From assembly GCF_937890585.1 (NCBI RefSeq), contig NZ_CALACG010000219.1:1-10172 (forward strand): a DNA stretch of 10,172 nucleotides, in the 5' to 3' direction. The notes under the pieces are model-generated. The model was not told the origin of the DNA. It was given only the letters and a program-made list of their open reading frames with translations, and made no database searches. The position numbers and the translations under genes were made by a program. Each line of letters starts with the position of its first letter. Within the stretch, counting starts at the first letter, position 1. Below, piece after piece: positions 1 through 6,184 of this stretch. The stretch comes from an uncultured Campylobacter sp. (GTDB lineage Bacteria > Campylobacterota > Campylobacteria > Campylobacterales > Campylobacteraceae).

Positions 1-479
1 CTCTGCATCCAAATTTTAGTAGTGGCTTAAATTTTAAATTTGTGGTTTGACTGAATTTGCTTGCGTGGTTGTAGTGGCGTTGCGTCGAATGATTACTTTA
101 TCCGCACAAATGAGCTAAATTTAATGAAATTTAGTCCTTTCTCGCTCTAAATTTGTAAATTTATGCGAGTTGGCGATAAATTTGGTCTTAGTGGGCAACT
201 TTATATATTGGCTCAAATTTATATCAGCCACTGTTTGGCTAAAGCATCTGGCAGACTTTAAATTTCAAAATGTAGTCTAGAGCGAGGCTTATAATACGAG
301 ATAGGTTAAATTTAGTTTGGATACTTGTAAATTTATATAATTAGTAGATTAAATTTAGACCTTGTCTAAAAAACTAGCTTTTAAAACTGCTCTTGTAAGC
401 TGTGAAATTTAGTAAATTTATCACCTAAAACCACAACAAAGCTACCTAAATTTATAAAAAGTGCAGGGCGTAAATTTAA
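1..479. other. AAATTT-rich non-coding region
   Basis: No gene is visible here on either strand, and every frame is broken by frequent stops. The striking feature is 17 copies of AAATTT, beginning at 11, 29, 36, 117, 127, 149, 157, 178, 215, 260, 308, 329, 351, 405, 414, 448 and 472. Most sit inside a TAAATTT or AAATTTA context. At this base composition roughly one copy would be expected by chance. Spacing is irregular, so this is not a tandem repeat or CRISPR array. The region lies downstream of the leftward operon ending at 480 and may also hold control signals for a gene outside the window. Confidence 0.7.
354..370 (-). terminator. possible weak hairpin terminator downstream of the leftward operon
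   Basis: TTTAGAC (354-360) and GTCTAAA (364-370) form a perfect 7-bp inverted repeat with a 3-nt loop. Read on the minus strand, the stem is followed by TTTAATC, a poor U-tract. It lies 110-125 bp beyond the last stop codon of the operon. The stem is A/T-rich, so this could be chance in a sequence full of TAAATTT. Confidence 0.25.
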
Positions 480-902
480 CTAGCGGATCTTTTTTAGTTT
501 TGACTTTGAAATTTTATAAATTTTTGATGGCGTATCTTCAAAAAATCGTTCATCAACAACTTCGTCAGCCACGCTTCTTGCCCAAGCTTCATCAAATTTC
601 ATACCATTTTTGTTTGCGCTGCTTGAGTAAAGCCAGTCAAATTTGGTTAAAAATTTCTCGTGTTCGCACTCTTTTACGACTCTGATAGCCTTTAAATTTG
701 GATATAAAAATGTCGTTTTTCTCGAGCGGCGGATGAAATTTTTATATTTTTTTGGCACTCTTGCAAGCTCGTTTAAAACGTTAAATTTAGCCGTCGTGAT
801 GAGGCAAGGTTTGCCCTCGTTTCGCATTTTGGCGTGGTTTATCTCCTTGTAGTCTTTGCTTAAAAAGCCAGCTGTCGTGTCAGTTTGTGCTAGGTATATC
901 AT
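480..902 (-). CDS. short Sua5/YrdC/TsaC-family protein (threonylcarbamoyl-AMP synthase-like)
   Basis: The 140-residue product resembles the Sua5/YciO/YrdC family, whose members make threonylcarbamoyl-AMP from threonine, bicarbonate and ATP for the t6A modification of tRNA. Visible motifs are TDTTAGF at residues 7-13 (family TDTxxGL), KMRNEGKP at 25-32 (family KxRxxxKP, nucleotide and threonine site) and SSSANKNG at 93-100 (family S-x-A-N-x-S-G). At 140 residues it is shorter than the usual 180-210 for TsaC and has no Sua5 C-terminal domain. An in-frame ATG exists 15 codons upstream (947), but the ATG at 902 starts directly at the TDT region and is preceded by GAAGAGAG. It overlaps the end of the permease gene by 23 bp, so it is the last gene of the operon. 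Family assignment is fairly sure. Whether it is the cell's main t6A enzyme is not. Confidence 0.75.
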   Translation of the reverse strand: MIYLAQTDTTAGFLSKDYKEINHAKMRNEGKPCLITTAKFNVLNELARVPKKYKNFIRRSRKTTFLYPNLKAIRVVKECEHEKFLTKFDWLYSSSANKNGMKFDEAWARSVADEVVDERFFEDTPSKIYKISKSKLKKIR

Positions 903-1782
903 CTCTCTTCTTTGAAAGTAAAAATATGCAAGATATGATGAGAGCAAAGCCTAAAAAGTCCCAAAAGACGAACTTCGTCCCAAGCCAAAAGTAGCCAAAA
1001 AAGGCCGCACTTAGTGGCTCTACGCAGGCTATCATGCTAGCTTTCGAGGCGCCTATGAGCTTAACTCCAGTCATATAAAAGCTAAATGCAAATATCGTGC
1101 CAAGCGTGATAACGGCGAAAAATGCTAGCCACTGCGCCGTGCCACTAAGCCCTGCAAACTCCCACACTCTCATATAAAGGCAAAGCACCACGCCACCTAT
1201 CACCATGCCCCAGCCAATGGTTAGAGCTACGGAGTATTTGGCATTTAGTCTTGTTGGAGCAAGGTTGTAAACGCAGACGCAAATAGCACTTACTAAGCAC
1301 CAAAATAGCGCTTCTGGTGAGATGACAAGGGCTGAAATTTGCGCGTGCGTGGCTAGGAAAAAGACCCCAAGCATCGCGCAAAGCAGAGCCAAAATTTCAA
1401 GCGGCCTTGGCACTCGCCTCTCTTTTAGGCAGATGATGGCTAGGATGAGAACTGGGGCTGTGTATTGAATGACGGTCGCAACTGCGGCGTTTGAGAGCTC
1501 GATCGAGTAAAAATAAGCATACTGCGTCATCATGAGCCCAAGTATGGCATATATAAGAAGCTCTGCTAGCAGTTTTACGTCAGTAAGTGGCGCAAAAACT
1601 GCCTTTGGAGCCTTAAAAGCGTAGTAGATCACGATAAATGAGCCAGCTAGCAAGAGCCTATAAGGTACTAAAAAATCAGCGCTTATGCCCTGCGAGAAAA
1701 GATACTGCCCGCAAACTCCGCTAAACCCCCAAAGTACGCCACCAACTAGCGTAAGAAGCACTCCTAGTTGATGGCTGGACAT
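880..1782 (-). CDS. EamA/DMT-superfamily membrane transporter
   Basis: A 300-residue inner-membrane protein of the drug/metabolite transporter superfamily. Hydrophobic segments at about 7-27, 37-57, 71-89, 98-118, 127-146, 157-175, 185-205, 217-237, 248-266 and 272-290 give ten helices arranged as two five-helix EamA repeats. The end of each repeat carries a family signature: QYTAPVL near 106-112, and EPLSAAFFGYFWLGT near 255-269. Members export or import amino acids, nucleotide-related compounds, drugs or other small metabolites; the substrate cannot be read from sequence. The ATG at 1782 lies 5 bp after the stop of the DUF799 lipoprotein gene, with only a weak A/G-rich ribosome site (AAAGATAG) inside that gene's end, so coupled translation is likely. 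The short KKRDD tail is cytoplasmic by the usual topology. Confidence 0.9.
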   Translation of the reverse strand: MSSHQLGVLLTLVGGVLWGFSGVCGQYLFSQGISADFLVPYRLLLAGSFIVIYYAFKAPKAVFAPLTDVKLLAELLIYAILGLMMTQYAYFYSIELSNAAVATVIQYTAPVLILAIICLKERRVPRPLEILALLCAMLGVFFLATHAQISALVISPEALFWCLVSAICVCVYNLAPTRLNAKYSVALTIGWGMVIGGVVLCLYMRVWEFAGLSGTAQWLAFFAVITLGTIFAFSFYMTGVKLIGASKASMIACVEPLSAAFFGYFWLGTKFVFWDFLGFALIISCIFLLSKKRDDIPSTN

Positions 1783-1787
1783 TAAAT

Positions 1788-2465
1788 TTATCTATCTTTA
1801 TGTAGCTGGGCGTCTTTACCGTAGTGCGGCGAATATGGCCCATAAAGTATGCAGTTGTGGCAGTTTCTTGAAAAGAGATAGGCGTCAGCCCTTACTGCTA
1901 GGTCGTACGATCTATCTGAGATGGTGTTTGCCACCTGCGTGATGACGGCTGAGACTAGCATGCCAAGTAGGCTACTTTGACCGCTACTGCTATCTTCTAT
2001 AGCTGTTGCTGTTCCATTCCAGAGGGTAGCGCCACTCTTTATATCGACTAGCTTTGCTTCAAGCACAACTCTTGTAGAGCTTGAAATAACGGCATAGCTT
2101 GTGCCGTACTCTTTTATGTTGATATAAAGCACACTATCGGCTTGAAAAATTTTATCAAGCTTATTTAGTGGGACGGCTGCGATCTCGTTTGGCTCGGTTA
2201 TGCCATTTTGCTTAAATGTATCATTTACAAGAGCTACTGGAAATACGTAGTATCCTGCCTCGCTAAGCGGGGCTACTGCGTTAGCTAGCACAGCTGCTGA
2301 GCCAGCTACATCGGTGCTATCGTTTGTTGGCATGAGCACTAAGATAGAGTGGGGCTTTTTTTGTAAAAAGGCAGTGTAGTCGTATGGCTCAGGCTCTTTT
2401 ACAGAACATCCAGTAAAAAATATCGCAAGAAGTGCCACAGCTATAAATTTCAGGCTATTTTTCAT
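1788..2465 (-). CDS. DUF799 / GNA1162-family outer-membrane lipoprotein
   Basis: A 225-residue lipoprotein. Residues 1-19 form a signal peptide (MKN, LKF, a hydrophobic core, then FFTG), and Cys20 is the predicted lipidated residue. The mature part matches the DUF799 family known from the Neisseria surface antigen GNA1162: an N-terminal HSILVLMPTNDSTDV strand-turn region (about 39-53), a central VVLEAKLVDIKSGATLWNG segment typical of periplasmic TolB-N/CsgG-like folds, and a C-terminal NCHNCILYGPYSPHYGKD segment with paired cysteines. It overlaps the DUF4810 gene by 11 bp, and its ATG follows a strong GAGGAG site. Family members are usually found with CsgG-like and DUF4810 lipoproteins, exactly as here, which suggests one envelope complex. 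The precise function is unknown. Confidence 0.88.
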   Translation of the reverse strand: MKNSLKFIAVALLAIFFTGCSVKEPEPYDYTAFLQKKPHSILVLMPTNDSTDVAGSAAVLANAVAPLSEAGYYVFPVALVNDTFKQNGITEPNEIAAVPLNKLDKIFQADSVLYINIKEYGTSYAVISSSTRVVLEAKLVDIKSGATLWNGTATAIEDSSSGQSSLLGMLVSAVITQVANTISDRSYDLAVRADAYLFSRNCHNCILYGPYSPHYGKDAQLHKDR

Positions 2466-2853
2466 CTTTGGCCTCCTCTGTTTTAGGCGCTTGAACTAAA
2501 TTTCTTGAGCCTTTGATGAAATTTATATACTCGCGTGACTCTGGGAAATTTTGCACTTCTTTGTCAAAATTTGCATTTGCAACGCCTAAATTTCCATTAT
2601 TTAGATATAAAAGTCCAAGGTGTGCATAAAGCCCTGGGGCGATTTTGTAGCCCTTTTGCGTAGATGTCTGGATCAAATTTTCTAAATGTGAAATTTGCTC
2701 ATTTGTATCTCCGCTCTCATTTAGGTATGTGTACAAAGCATTGTTATACGTGCCATCCCAGTAGTAAAGCGACCTTGGTGTATCTGGTTGATTGCAGCCT
2801 GCAAGCAATAGCGCAAAAAGTGCAAGGCAGGTAAGTTTTATTTTACTTGCCAT
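2455..2853 (-). CDS. DUF4810 lipoprotein with TPR-like helices
   Basis: A small lipoprotein of 132 residues. Residues 1-19 form the signal peptide and the lipobox LAGC ends at Cys20. The mature protein opens with SLYYWDGTYNNALYTYLNE, the characteristic start of DUF4810 proteins. It then has two helical stretches at about 50-70 and 78-105 (GLYAHLGLLYLNNGNLGVA and a following helix) that look like a tetratricopeptide pair. The charged tail (KTEEAKDEK) overlaps the next gene. It overlaps the CsgG-like gene upstream by 16 bp and the DUF799 gene downstream by 11 bp, so the three are almost certainly co-translated in fixed proportion. The TPR-like part suggests a scaffold for the other two; this is an inference. 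Confidence 0.87.
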   Translation of the reverse strand: MASKIKLTCLALFALLLAGCNQPDTPRSLYYWDGTYNNALYTYLNESGDTNEQISHLENLIQTSTQKGYKIAPGLYAHLGLLYLNNGNLGVANANFDKEVQNFPESREYINFIKGSRNLVQAPKTEEAKDEK

Positions 2854-3506
2854 GCTCCGCTCTCTATCCCATTTACTAAGTTATTTACGGCCTCTATGAT
2901 AGCTAGGCTTAGTACCTTGCCATTGAGTGTAGAGTCGTATCCAGCTGAGCCGCCAAAGCCTATGATTTCTCTGTTTGAAAGGGTGTATTCACCAGCGCCG
3001 CTAACTGAGTAGACGACCTCTGCGGTTTTGGTATCAACAACGTTTAAATTTACCTTTGAGTAGGCTGTTTGTTTCTTGCCTCTGCCAAGTATGCCAAATA
3101 GCTGGTGATCGCCTGTTGTTTTGCGGCCAAATTCAGTCACATCGCCAGTTATGACGTATCTCGAGCCTTTTAAATCTTGAGCCTCTTTGCTTAGCTCGCT
3201 CTCTTGTTTGATCACCTTCATATTTGATCTATCAAGCACAGAAAATCTACCGCTTTGCTGTAAATTTGTGATCAAGATGCTTTGAGCTTGGTTGCCAAGT
3301 CTATCCTCGCCGTCACCAAAAACACCATTTTGATAGGCTGATTGGTTATTAAAGCGGCCAATAGAAACTGAGACTTTCTGTCCGTTATAAACTGAGCCGT
3401 AGCTTGCAACTTTTGGAGTTTCAACCACTCTTGAGCTCTCGCTTGCACATCCAGCAAAAAGCGCTGCGATCAATAGAGCTGCACTAAATTTTAAAACATT
3501 TTTCAT
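2838..3506 (-). CDS. CsgG/HfaB-family lipoprotein
   Basis: A 222-residue lipoprotein, first gene of the leftward operon. Signal peptide 1-19 ends in LFAG and Cys20 is the lipidation site. The rest follows the CsgG fold: KVSVSIGRFNNQS (about 44-56), AQSILITNLQQSGRFSVLDR (74-93), RYVITGDVTEFGR (116-128), a hairpin-like GDHQLFGILGRGKKQTAYSK stretch, VNLNVVDTKTAEVVYSVSGAG, and the closing IIEAVNNLVNGIESGAW. CsgG builds the curli secretion pore in the outer membrane, but no curli genes are near. Against CsgG, the second membrane-hairpin region looks shortened and the protein stops right after the G-x-W, so a pore is not assured. A strong ribosome site AAAGGA (3512-3517) lies 5 bp before the ATG. 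Family is confident; pore function is not. Confidence 0.87.
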   Translation of the reverse strand: MKNVLKFSAALLIAALFAGCASESSRVVETPKVASYGSVYNGQKVSVSIGRFNNQSAYQNGVFGDGEDRLGNQAQSILITNLQQSGRFSVLDRSNMKVIKQESELSKEAQDLKGSRYVITGDVTEFGRKTTGDHQLFGILGRGKKQTAYSKVNLNVVDTKTAEVVYSVSGAGEYTLSNREIIGFGGSAGYDSTLNGKVLSLAIIEAVNNLVNGIESGAWQVK

Positions 3507-3534
3507 ATATATCCTTTATGATAAAAATCTTCAT

Positions 3535-3540
3535 ATATTA
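3535..3540 (-). promoter_or_regulatory. possible -10 box of the lipoprotein operon
   Basis: TAATAT reads on the minus strand about 28 bp before the ATG at 3506, a suitable distance for a -10 element with a short leader that includes the AAAGGA ribosome site. No convincing -35 hexamer lies 16-18 bp upstream, though Campylobacter sigma-70 promoters often lack one. The upstream sequence is rich in T runs, as expected there. Confidence 0.35.
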
Positions 3541-3598
3541 CTAAAATTCCTTTTAAATAGCTTTAAAACTAAAAGAGCTCTAAATTTAGTCTTATTTA

Positions 3599-3628
3599 TT
3601 GACAAATTTGTCTTAAAGTGAGTAAAAT
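3599..3628 (+). promoter_or_regulatory. sigma-70 promoter of the activase-reductase operon
   Basis: A consensus -35 box TTGACA (3599-3604) is followed after 18 bp by TAAAAT (3623-3628). Transcription would begin near 3635, giving a leader of about 37 nt to the ATG at 3672. A full -35 hexamer is uncommon in Campylobacter, so this promoter may be strong or activator-independent. It also rules out the longer reading frame that would start with GTG at 3618, which lies between the two boxes. Confidence 0.65.
3601..3612. promoter_or_regulatory. perfect palindrome overlapping the -35 box (possible operator)
   Basis: GACAAATTTGTC is a perfect 12-bp palindrome sharing GACA with the -35 hexamer. A dimeric repressor bound here would block the polymerase. 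A second symmetric stretch lies nearby: ACTAAA (3568-3573) and TTTAGT (3585-3590) flank the palindrome AGAGCTCT (3574-3581). The central AAATTT is very common in this genome, which lowers the weight of the match. The bound factor is unknown. Confidence 0.4.
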
Positions 3629-3671
3629 CACGCCAGTTCTAAGTTTTAGAAAGACCTTTTTTGGATACAAA

Positions 3672-4448
3672 ATGCACTCAATCGGAATCGATATAGGCTC
3701 AACTTCTGCAAAAGTAGCAGTCATGGAAGCTAGCGGCGAGATAAAGGAGCTATTTTTACTCCCAACAGGCTGGAGCAGCGCAGATACGGCCATGCTTATA
3801 AAAGAGCGAGTTTTAGCTTTAGGCCTTGGCGAGCTATATTTTACAGCGACTGGATATGGCAGAGTCTCGGTGCCATACGCCAATAAAACGCTTACTGAGA
3901 TCACCTGTCACGCGCTTGGGGCGCACTACTTTTGCAAAAGCGACTGCACCGTTATAGACGTGGGCGGACAAGATACGAAGGCTATTAAGCTTGAAAATGG
4001 CTCGGTGACTGACTTTACGATGAATGATAAATGCTCAGCCGGCACTGGTAAATTTCTTGAAGTGATGTCAAACCGCCTTGGAGTTAGATTTGATGAGCTT
4101 ACACGCCTTGCTAAAAATAGCGACAAAGATATCGCCATAAGCTCGATGTGCACGGTCTTTGCGGAGTCTGAGATCATAAGTCTCATCGCTCAAAACGTCT
4201 CACGAGAAAATATCGCAAAAGCGGTGATCATTTCAGCTGTAAATAAAATTTCAAATTTGGTCAAAAAACAGGCAAATACGAGCTATTTTCTAAGCGGTGG
4301 CTTTAGTAAGAGCGAGTATGTGAGAGAAAATTTAGAAGCGTGCTTGCAAGCTAGCGTCACCACGCACAAAGACGCGATCTACTGCGGTGCGATAGGCGCT
4401 AGCCTTGCAGGGATAAGAAATTTAAGGAGAGAAGATGGCAATAAATGA
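3672..4448 (+). CDS. acyl-CoA dehydratase activase / double-cubane reductase activator (HgdC/YjiL type)
   Basis: A 258-residue cytoplasmic ATPase of the ASKHA fold and BadF/HgdC family. Such proteins form dimers around one [4Fe-4S] cluster and use ATP to push single low-potential electrons into a partner enzyme. Visible motifs are [10 protein letters not shown] (5-14, phosphate 1), IDVGGQDTK (95-103, phosphate 2), [13 protein letters not shown] (118-130) with Cys121, [12 protein letters not shown] (157-168) with Cys160, and the adenosine motif LSGGF. Cys121 and Cys160 correspond to the two cluster ligands of HgdC. The chosen start, ATG at 3672, gives the usual length; an upstream GTG at 3618 lies inside the promoter and is rejected. 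The gene overlaps the reductase gene by 14 bp. Size and pairing resemble E. coli YjiL/YjiM, in the reverse order. Confidence 0.9.
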   Translation: MHSIGIDIGSTSAKVAVMEASGEIKELFLLPTGWSSADTAMLIKERVLALGLGELYFTATGYGRVSVPYANKTLTEITCHALGAHYFCKSDCTVIDVGGQDTKAIKLENGSVTDFTMNDKCSAGTGKFLEVMSNRLGVRFDELTRLAKNSDKDIAISSMCTVFAESEIISLIAQNVSRENIAKAVIISAVNKISNLVKKQANTSYFLSGGFSKSEYVRENLEACLQASVTTHKDAIYCGAIGASLAGIRNLRREDGNK

Positions 4449-5592
4449 GAACATGAATTTAAGCGAAATTTTCGCTACCTATGACAGCGCTAAGAAAAAT
4501 TTAGCCCAAAACGTCGAAGCAGTCAAAAATAGCGGTCAAAAGATCGCAGCGATATTTTGCACCTACACGCCAAGAGAGCTCATCCACGCAGCAAACGCTT
4601 ATAGCGTGAGCGTCTGCGCTACTGGCGATAACGCAGTGGTTGAGGGCGAAAAGTACCTGCCTAAAAACCTCTGCCCGCTCATAAAGGCAAGCTATGGCTT
4701 TGCTAAGGCAAACAAGTGCCCATTTGTGCGAAACTCCGATATCGTTATCGGCGAAACTACCTGCGACGGCAAGAAAAAGATGTATGAGCTGATGGGTGAG
4801 TTTAAAGACGTTCACGTCATGCACTTGCCACATTTCAAGAGCCAAAAGAGCCTAGAGCTTTGGCAAGATGAGGTTAGGGAGTTAAAGGAGCGACTGGAGG
4901 CTAAATTTGACGTGAAAGTGAGCGACGAGGAGCTAAAAAACTCTATCAGGCTATTTAACAAAGAGCGCGAGCTGATGGGCGAAATTCAAAATTTCATGAA
5001 GCTAACGCCACCACCGATGAACGGCAAAGAGCTGCACGCACTGCTATATGGAAATGGCTTTATATTTGATAAGGCCGAGCAGATAAGCGACCTTGAGATC
5101 ATCGTAAATAAGCTAAAAGAGTGCGTGAGGGACAAAATTTCACCCGTGCATAAAGATGCCAAACGCATCATCATCACAGGCTGTCCAAGTGGCGGGGTCT
5201 ATGACAAGATAGTGCCAGCCATAGAAGAGGCAGGCGGCGTCGTGGTAGCTTACGAAAACTGCACTGGAACTAAAAACTTTAGCAACCTTGTCGATGAAAA
5301 CGACGATCCAATTAGCGCCATAGCAAAGCGCTACATGGCGATACCTTGCTCGATCATGTCGCCAAATAAAGATAGAGAAAATGTGCTTCAAGAGATGATA
5401 AAAGAGTATAAGGCGGACGGCGTGATCGACGTTGTGCTGCAAGCCTGTCACACTTACAACGTAGAAACTACCAATATAAAAAGGGCATGCAACGAGGTAG
5501 ATACGCCTTATATGGCGCTTGAGACGGACTTTTCTACAAGCGACGCTGGGCAGATCAAGACAAGGCTCGAGGCGTTTATAGAGATGCTTTAG
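4435..5592 (+). CDS. double-cubane-cluster anaerobic reductase (HgdB/FldC family, YjiM-like)
   Basis: A 385-residue cytoplasmic iron-sulfur protein of the 2-hydroxyacyl-CoA dehydratase D-component family. In the double-cubane subgroup, six cysteines hold an [8Fe-9S] cluster that carries out difficult low-potential reductions once charged by the activase. Candidate ligands sit in conserved contexts: FCTYTPREL (Cys42), [11 protein letters not shown] (Cys80), [13 protein letters not shown] (Cys110), [12 protein letters not shown] (Cys250), [10 protein letters not shown] (Cys276), IPCSIM (Cys305) and [10 protein letters not shown] (Cys338). I cannot say from one sequence which six are used. The ATG at 4435 follows a strong AAGGAGA site and lies inside the activase gene, so the two are coupled. 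No second dehydratase subunit or CoA-transferase is adjacent, so it probably works alone with the activase on an unknown small substrate. Size matches E. coli YjiM (about 380 residues). Confidence 0.88.
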   Translation: MAINENMNLSEIFATYDSAKKNLAQNVEAVKNSGQKIAAIFCTYTPRELIHAANAYSVSVCATGDNAVVEGEKYLPKNLCPLIKASYGFAKANKCPFVRNSDIVIGETTCDGKKKMYELMGEFKDVHVMHLPHFKSQKSLELWQDEVRELKERLEAKFDVKVSDEELKNSIRLFNKERELMGEIQNFMKLTPPPMNGKELHALLYGNGFIFDKAEQISDLEIIVNKLKECVRDKISPVHKDAKRIIITGCPSGGVYDKIVPAIEEAGGVVVAYENCTGTKNFSNLVDENDDPISAIAKRYMAIPCSIMSPNKDRENVLQEMIKEYKADGVIDVVLQACHTYNVETTNIKRACNEVDTPYMALETDFSTSDAGQIKTRLEAFIEML

Positions 5593-5613
5593 GATAAATT
5601 TAAAGAGCAGGGG

Positions 5614-5685
5614 GCTAAATTTAGCTTTAAATTTAAAATAGCTGACTTGAAAATGGTGAAATTTACTAAATTTACAAGTCAGCTA
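5614..5685. terminator. hairpins between converging transcription units
   Basis: Two symmetric elements lie just after the reductase stop codon. GCTAAATTTAGC (5614-5625), preceded by a run of G and followed by TTTAAATTT, could end the rightward operon, but its stem is short. TAGCTGACTTG (5639-5649) and CAAGTCAGCTA (5675-5685) form a perfect 11-bp stem with a 25-nt loop that itself contains two AAATTT copies. On the minus strand that stem is followed by TTTTAAATTT, so it would better serve leftward transcripts from the purF side. Confidence 0.5.
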
Positions 5686-5720
5686 AAGCAAATGGATAAG
5701 AAGGCTGTTGCTTGACCGAC

Positions 5721-6180
5721 CTAATAGAGCAAAAGCTTCCACGCAGTGGTGTCTTTATAAATATATCTTATGTGTTGATAATCATAAAGAACCAAATTCC
5801 ACTTTTCATCGCCATTTTTCATTTTGTCGCTATACTCTTTAGTCTTTTCTCTGTCGCCTAAGTTTTATACATCTCTACATATATATGCTCTTTTTCAAAA
5901 AGAGCATTGGCATAATTCTGGCTAGAGCAAATTTTATCGTAGCAGTATTCTGGAATGGTTTTTTATAAAATTTAATATCTTTATTGATCATAGTCTCTAG
6001 CTTTTCTAGTGCTAGGTAGCCTAGAAATTGCCTTGATCAAAGCACCAATATTTTGCAATATCCGTGCTAAATTTTTATCGGTCACCATAAGCTCTTTTCC
6101 CCACTATAATCACAGTTAGGTTTTTCTCTGCTATTTCTAACCCTAAAAAGGGTGCTGGCTCGTGAAAAAGTCTAAATTTA
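5721..6180 (-). pseudogene. decayed gene of unknown function (in-frame stop plus three frameshifts)
   Basis: No intact ORF exists, yet protein-like segments run in order on the minus strand across changing frames. Reading leftwards: FHEPAPFLGLEIAEKNLT then VIIVGKRAYGDR, a TAA stop at 6075-6077, KFSTDIAKYWCFDQGNF, a frameshift near 6021-6027, LGYLALEKLETMINKD and IKFYKK, a frameshift at the T run 5959-5964, TIPEYCYDKICSSQNYANAL and FEKEHIYVEMYK, a frameshift near 5863-5866, LGDREKTKEYSDKMKNGDEK and WNLVLYDYQHIRYIYKDTTAW, then a TAG stop at 5721-5723. One added base at each shift would rejoin the frames. No start codon is clear; the first frame has no ATG and opens inside the end of the neighbouring lipoprotein gene. 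A 23-bp palindrome (5885-5907) lies inside. I do not recognise the family. Real decay is more likely than sequencing error because of the extra stop and missing start. Confidence 0.6.
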
Positions 6181-6184
6181 ACGT

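Noticed and set aside
1..479. A CRISPR or tandem-repeat array suggested by the recurring AAATTT
   Set aside because: The unit is only 6-8 bp, spacing is irregular, and no longer repeat or spacer pattern exists.
461..852. Plus-strand ORFs opposite the TsaC-like gene
   Set aside because: They are shadows of the minus-strand coding frame, with Phe/Leu-rich composition and no ribosome site or motif.
903..947. A 15-codon extension at the front of the TsaC-like gene
   Set aside because: The extension lies entirely in the end of the permease gene, and the ATG at 902 has a purine-rich GAAGAGAG before it and places the TDT motif at the expected N-terminal position.
3618..3671. A GTG-initiated extension of 18 codons at the front of the activase gene
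   Set aside because: It begins between the -35 and -10 boxes, has no ribosome site, and the family's conserved GIDIGST motif starts just after the ATG at 3672.
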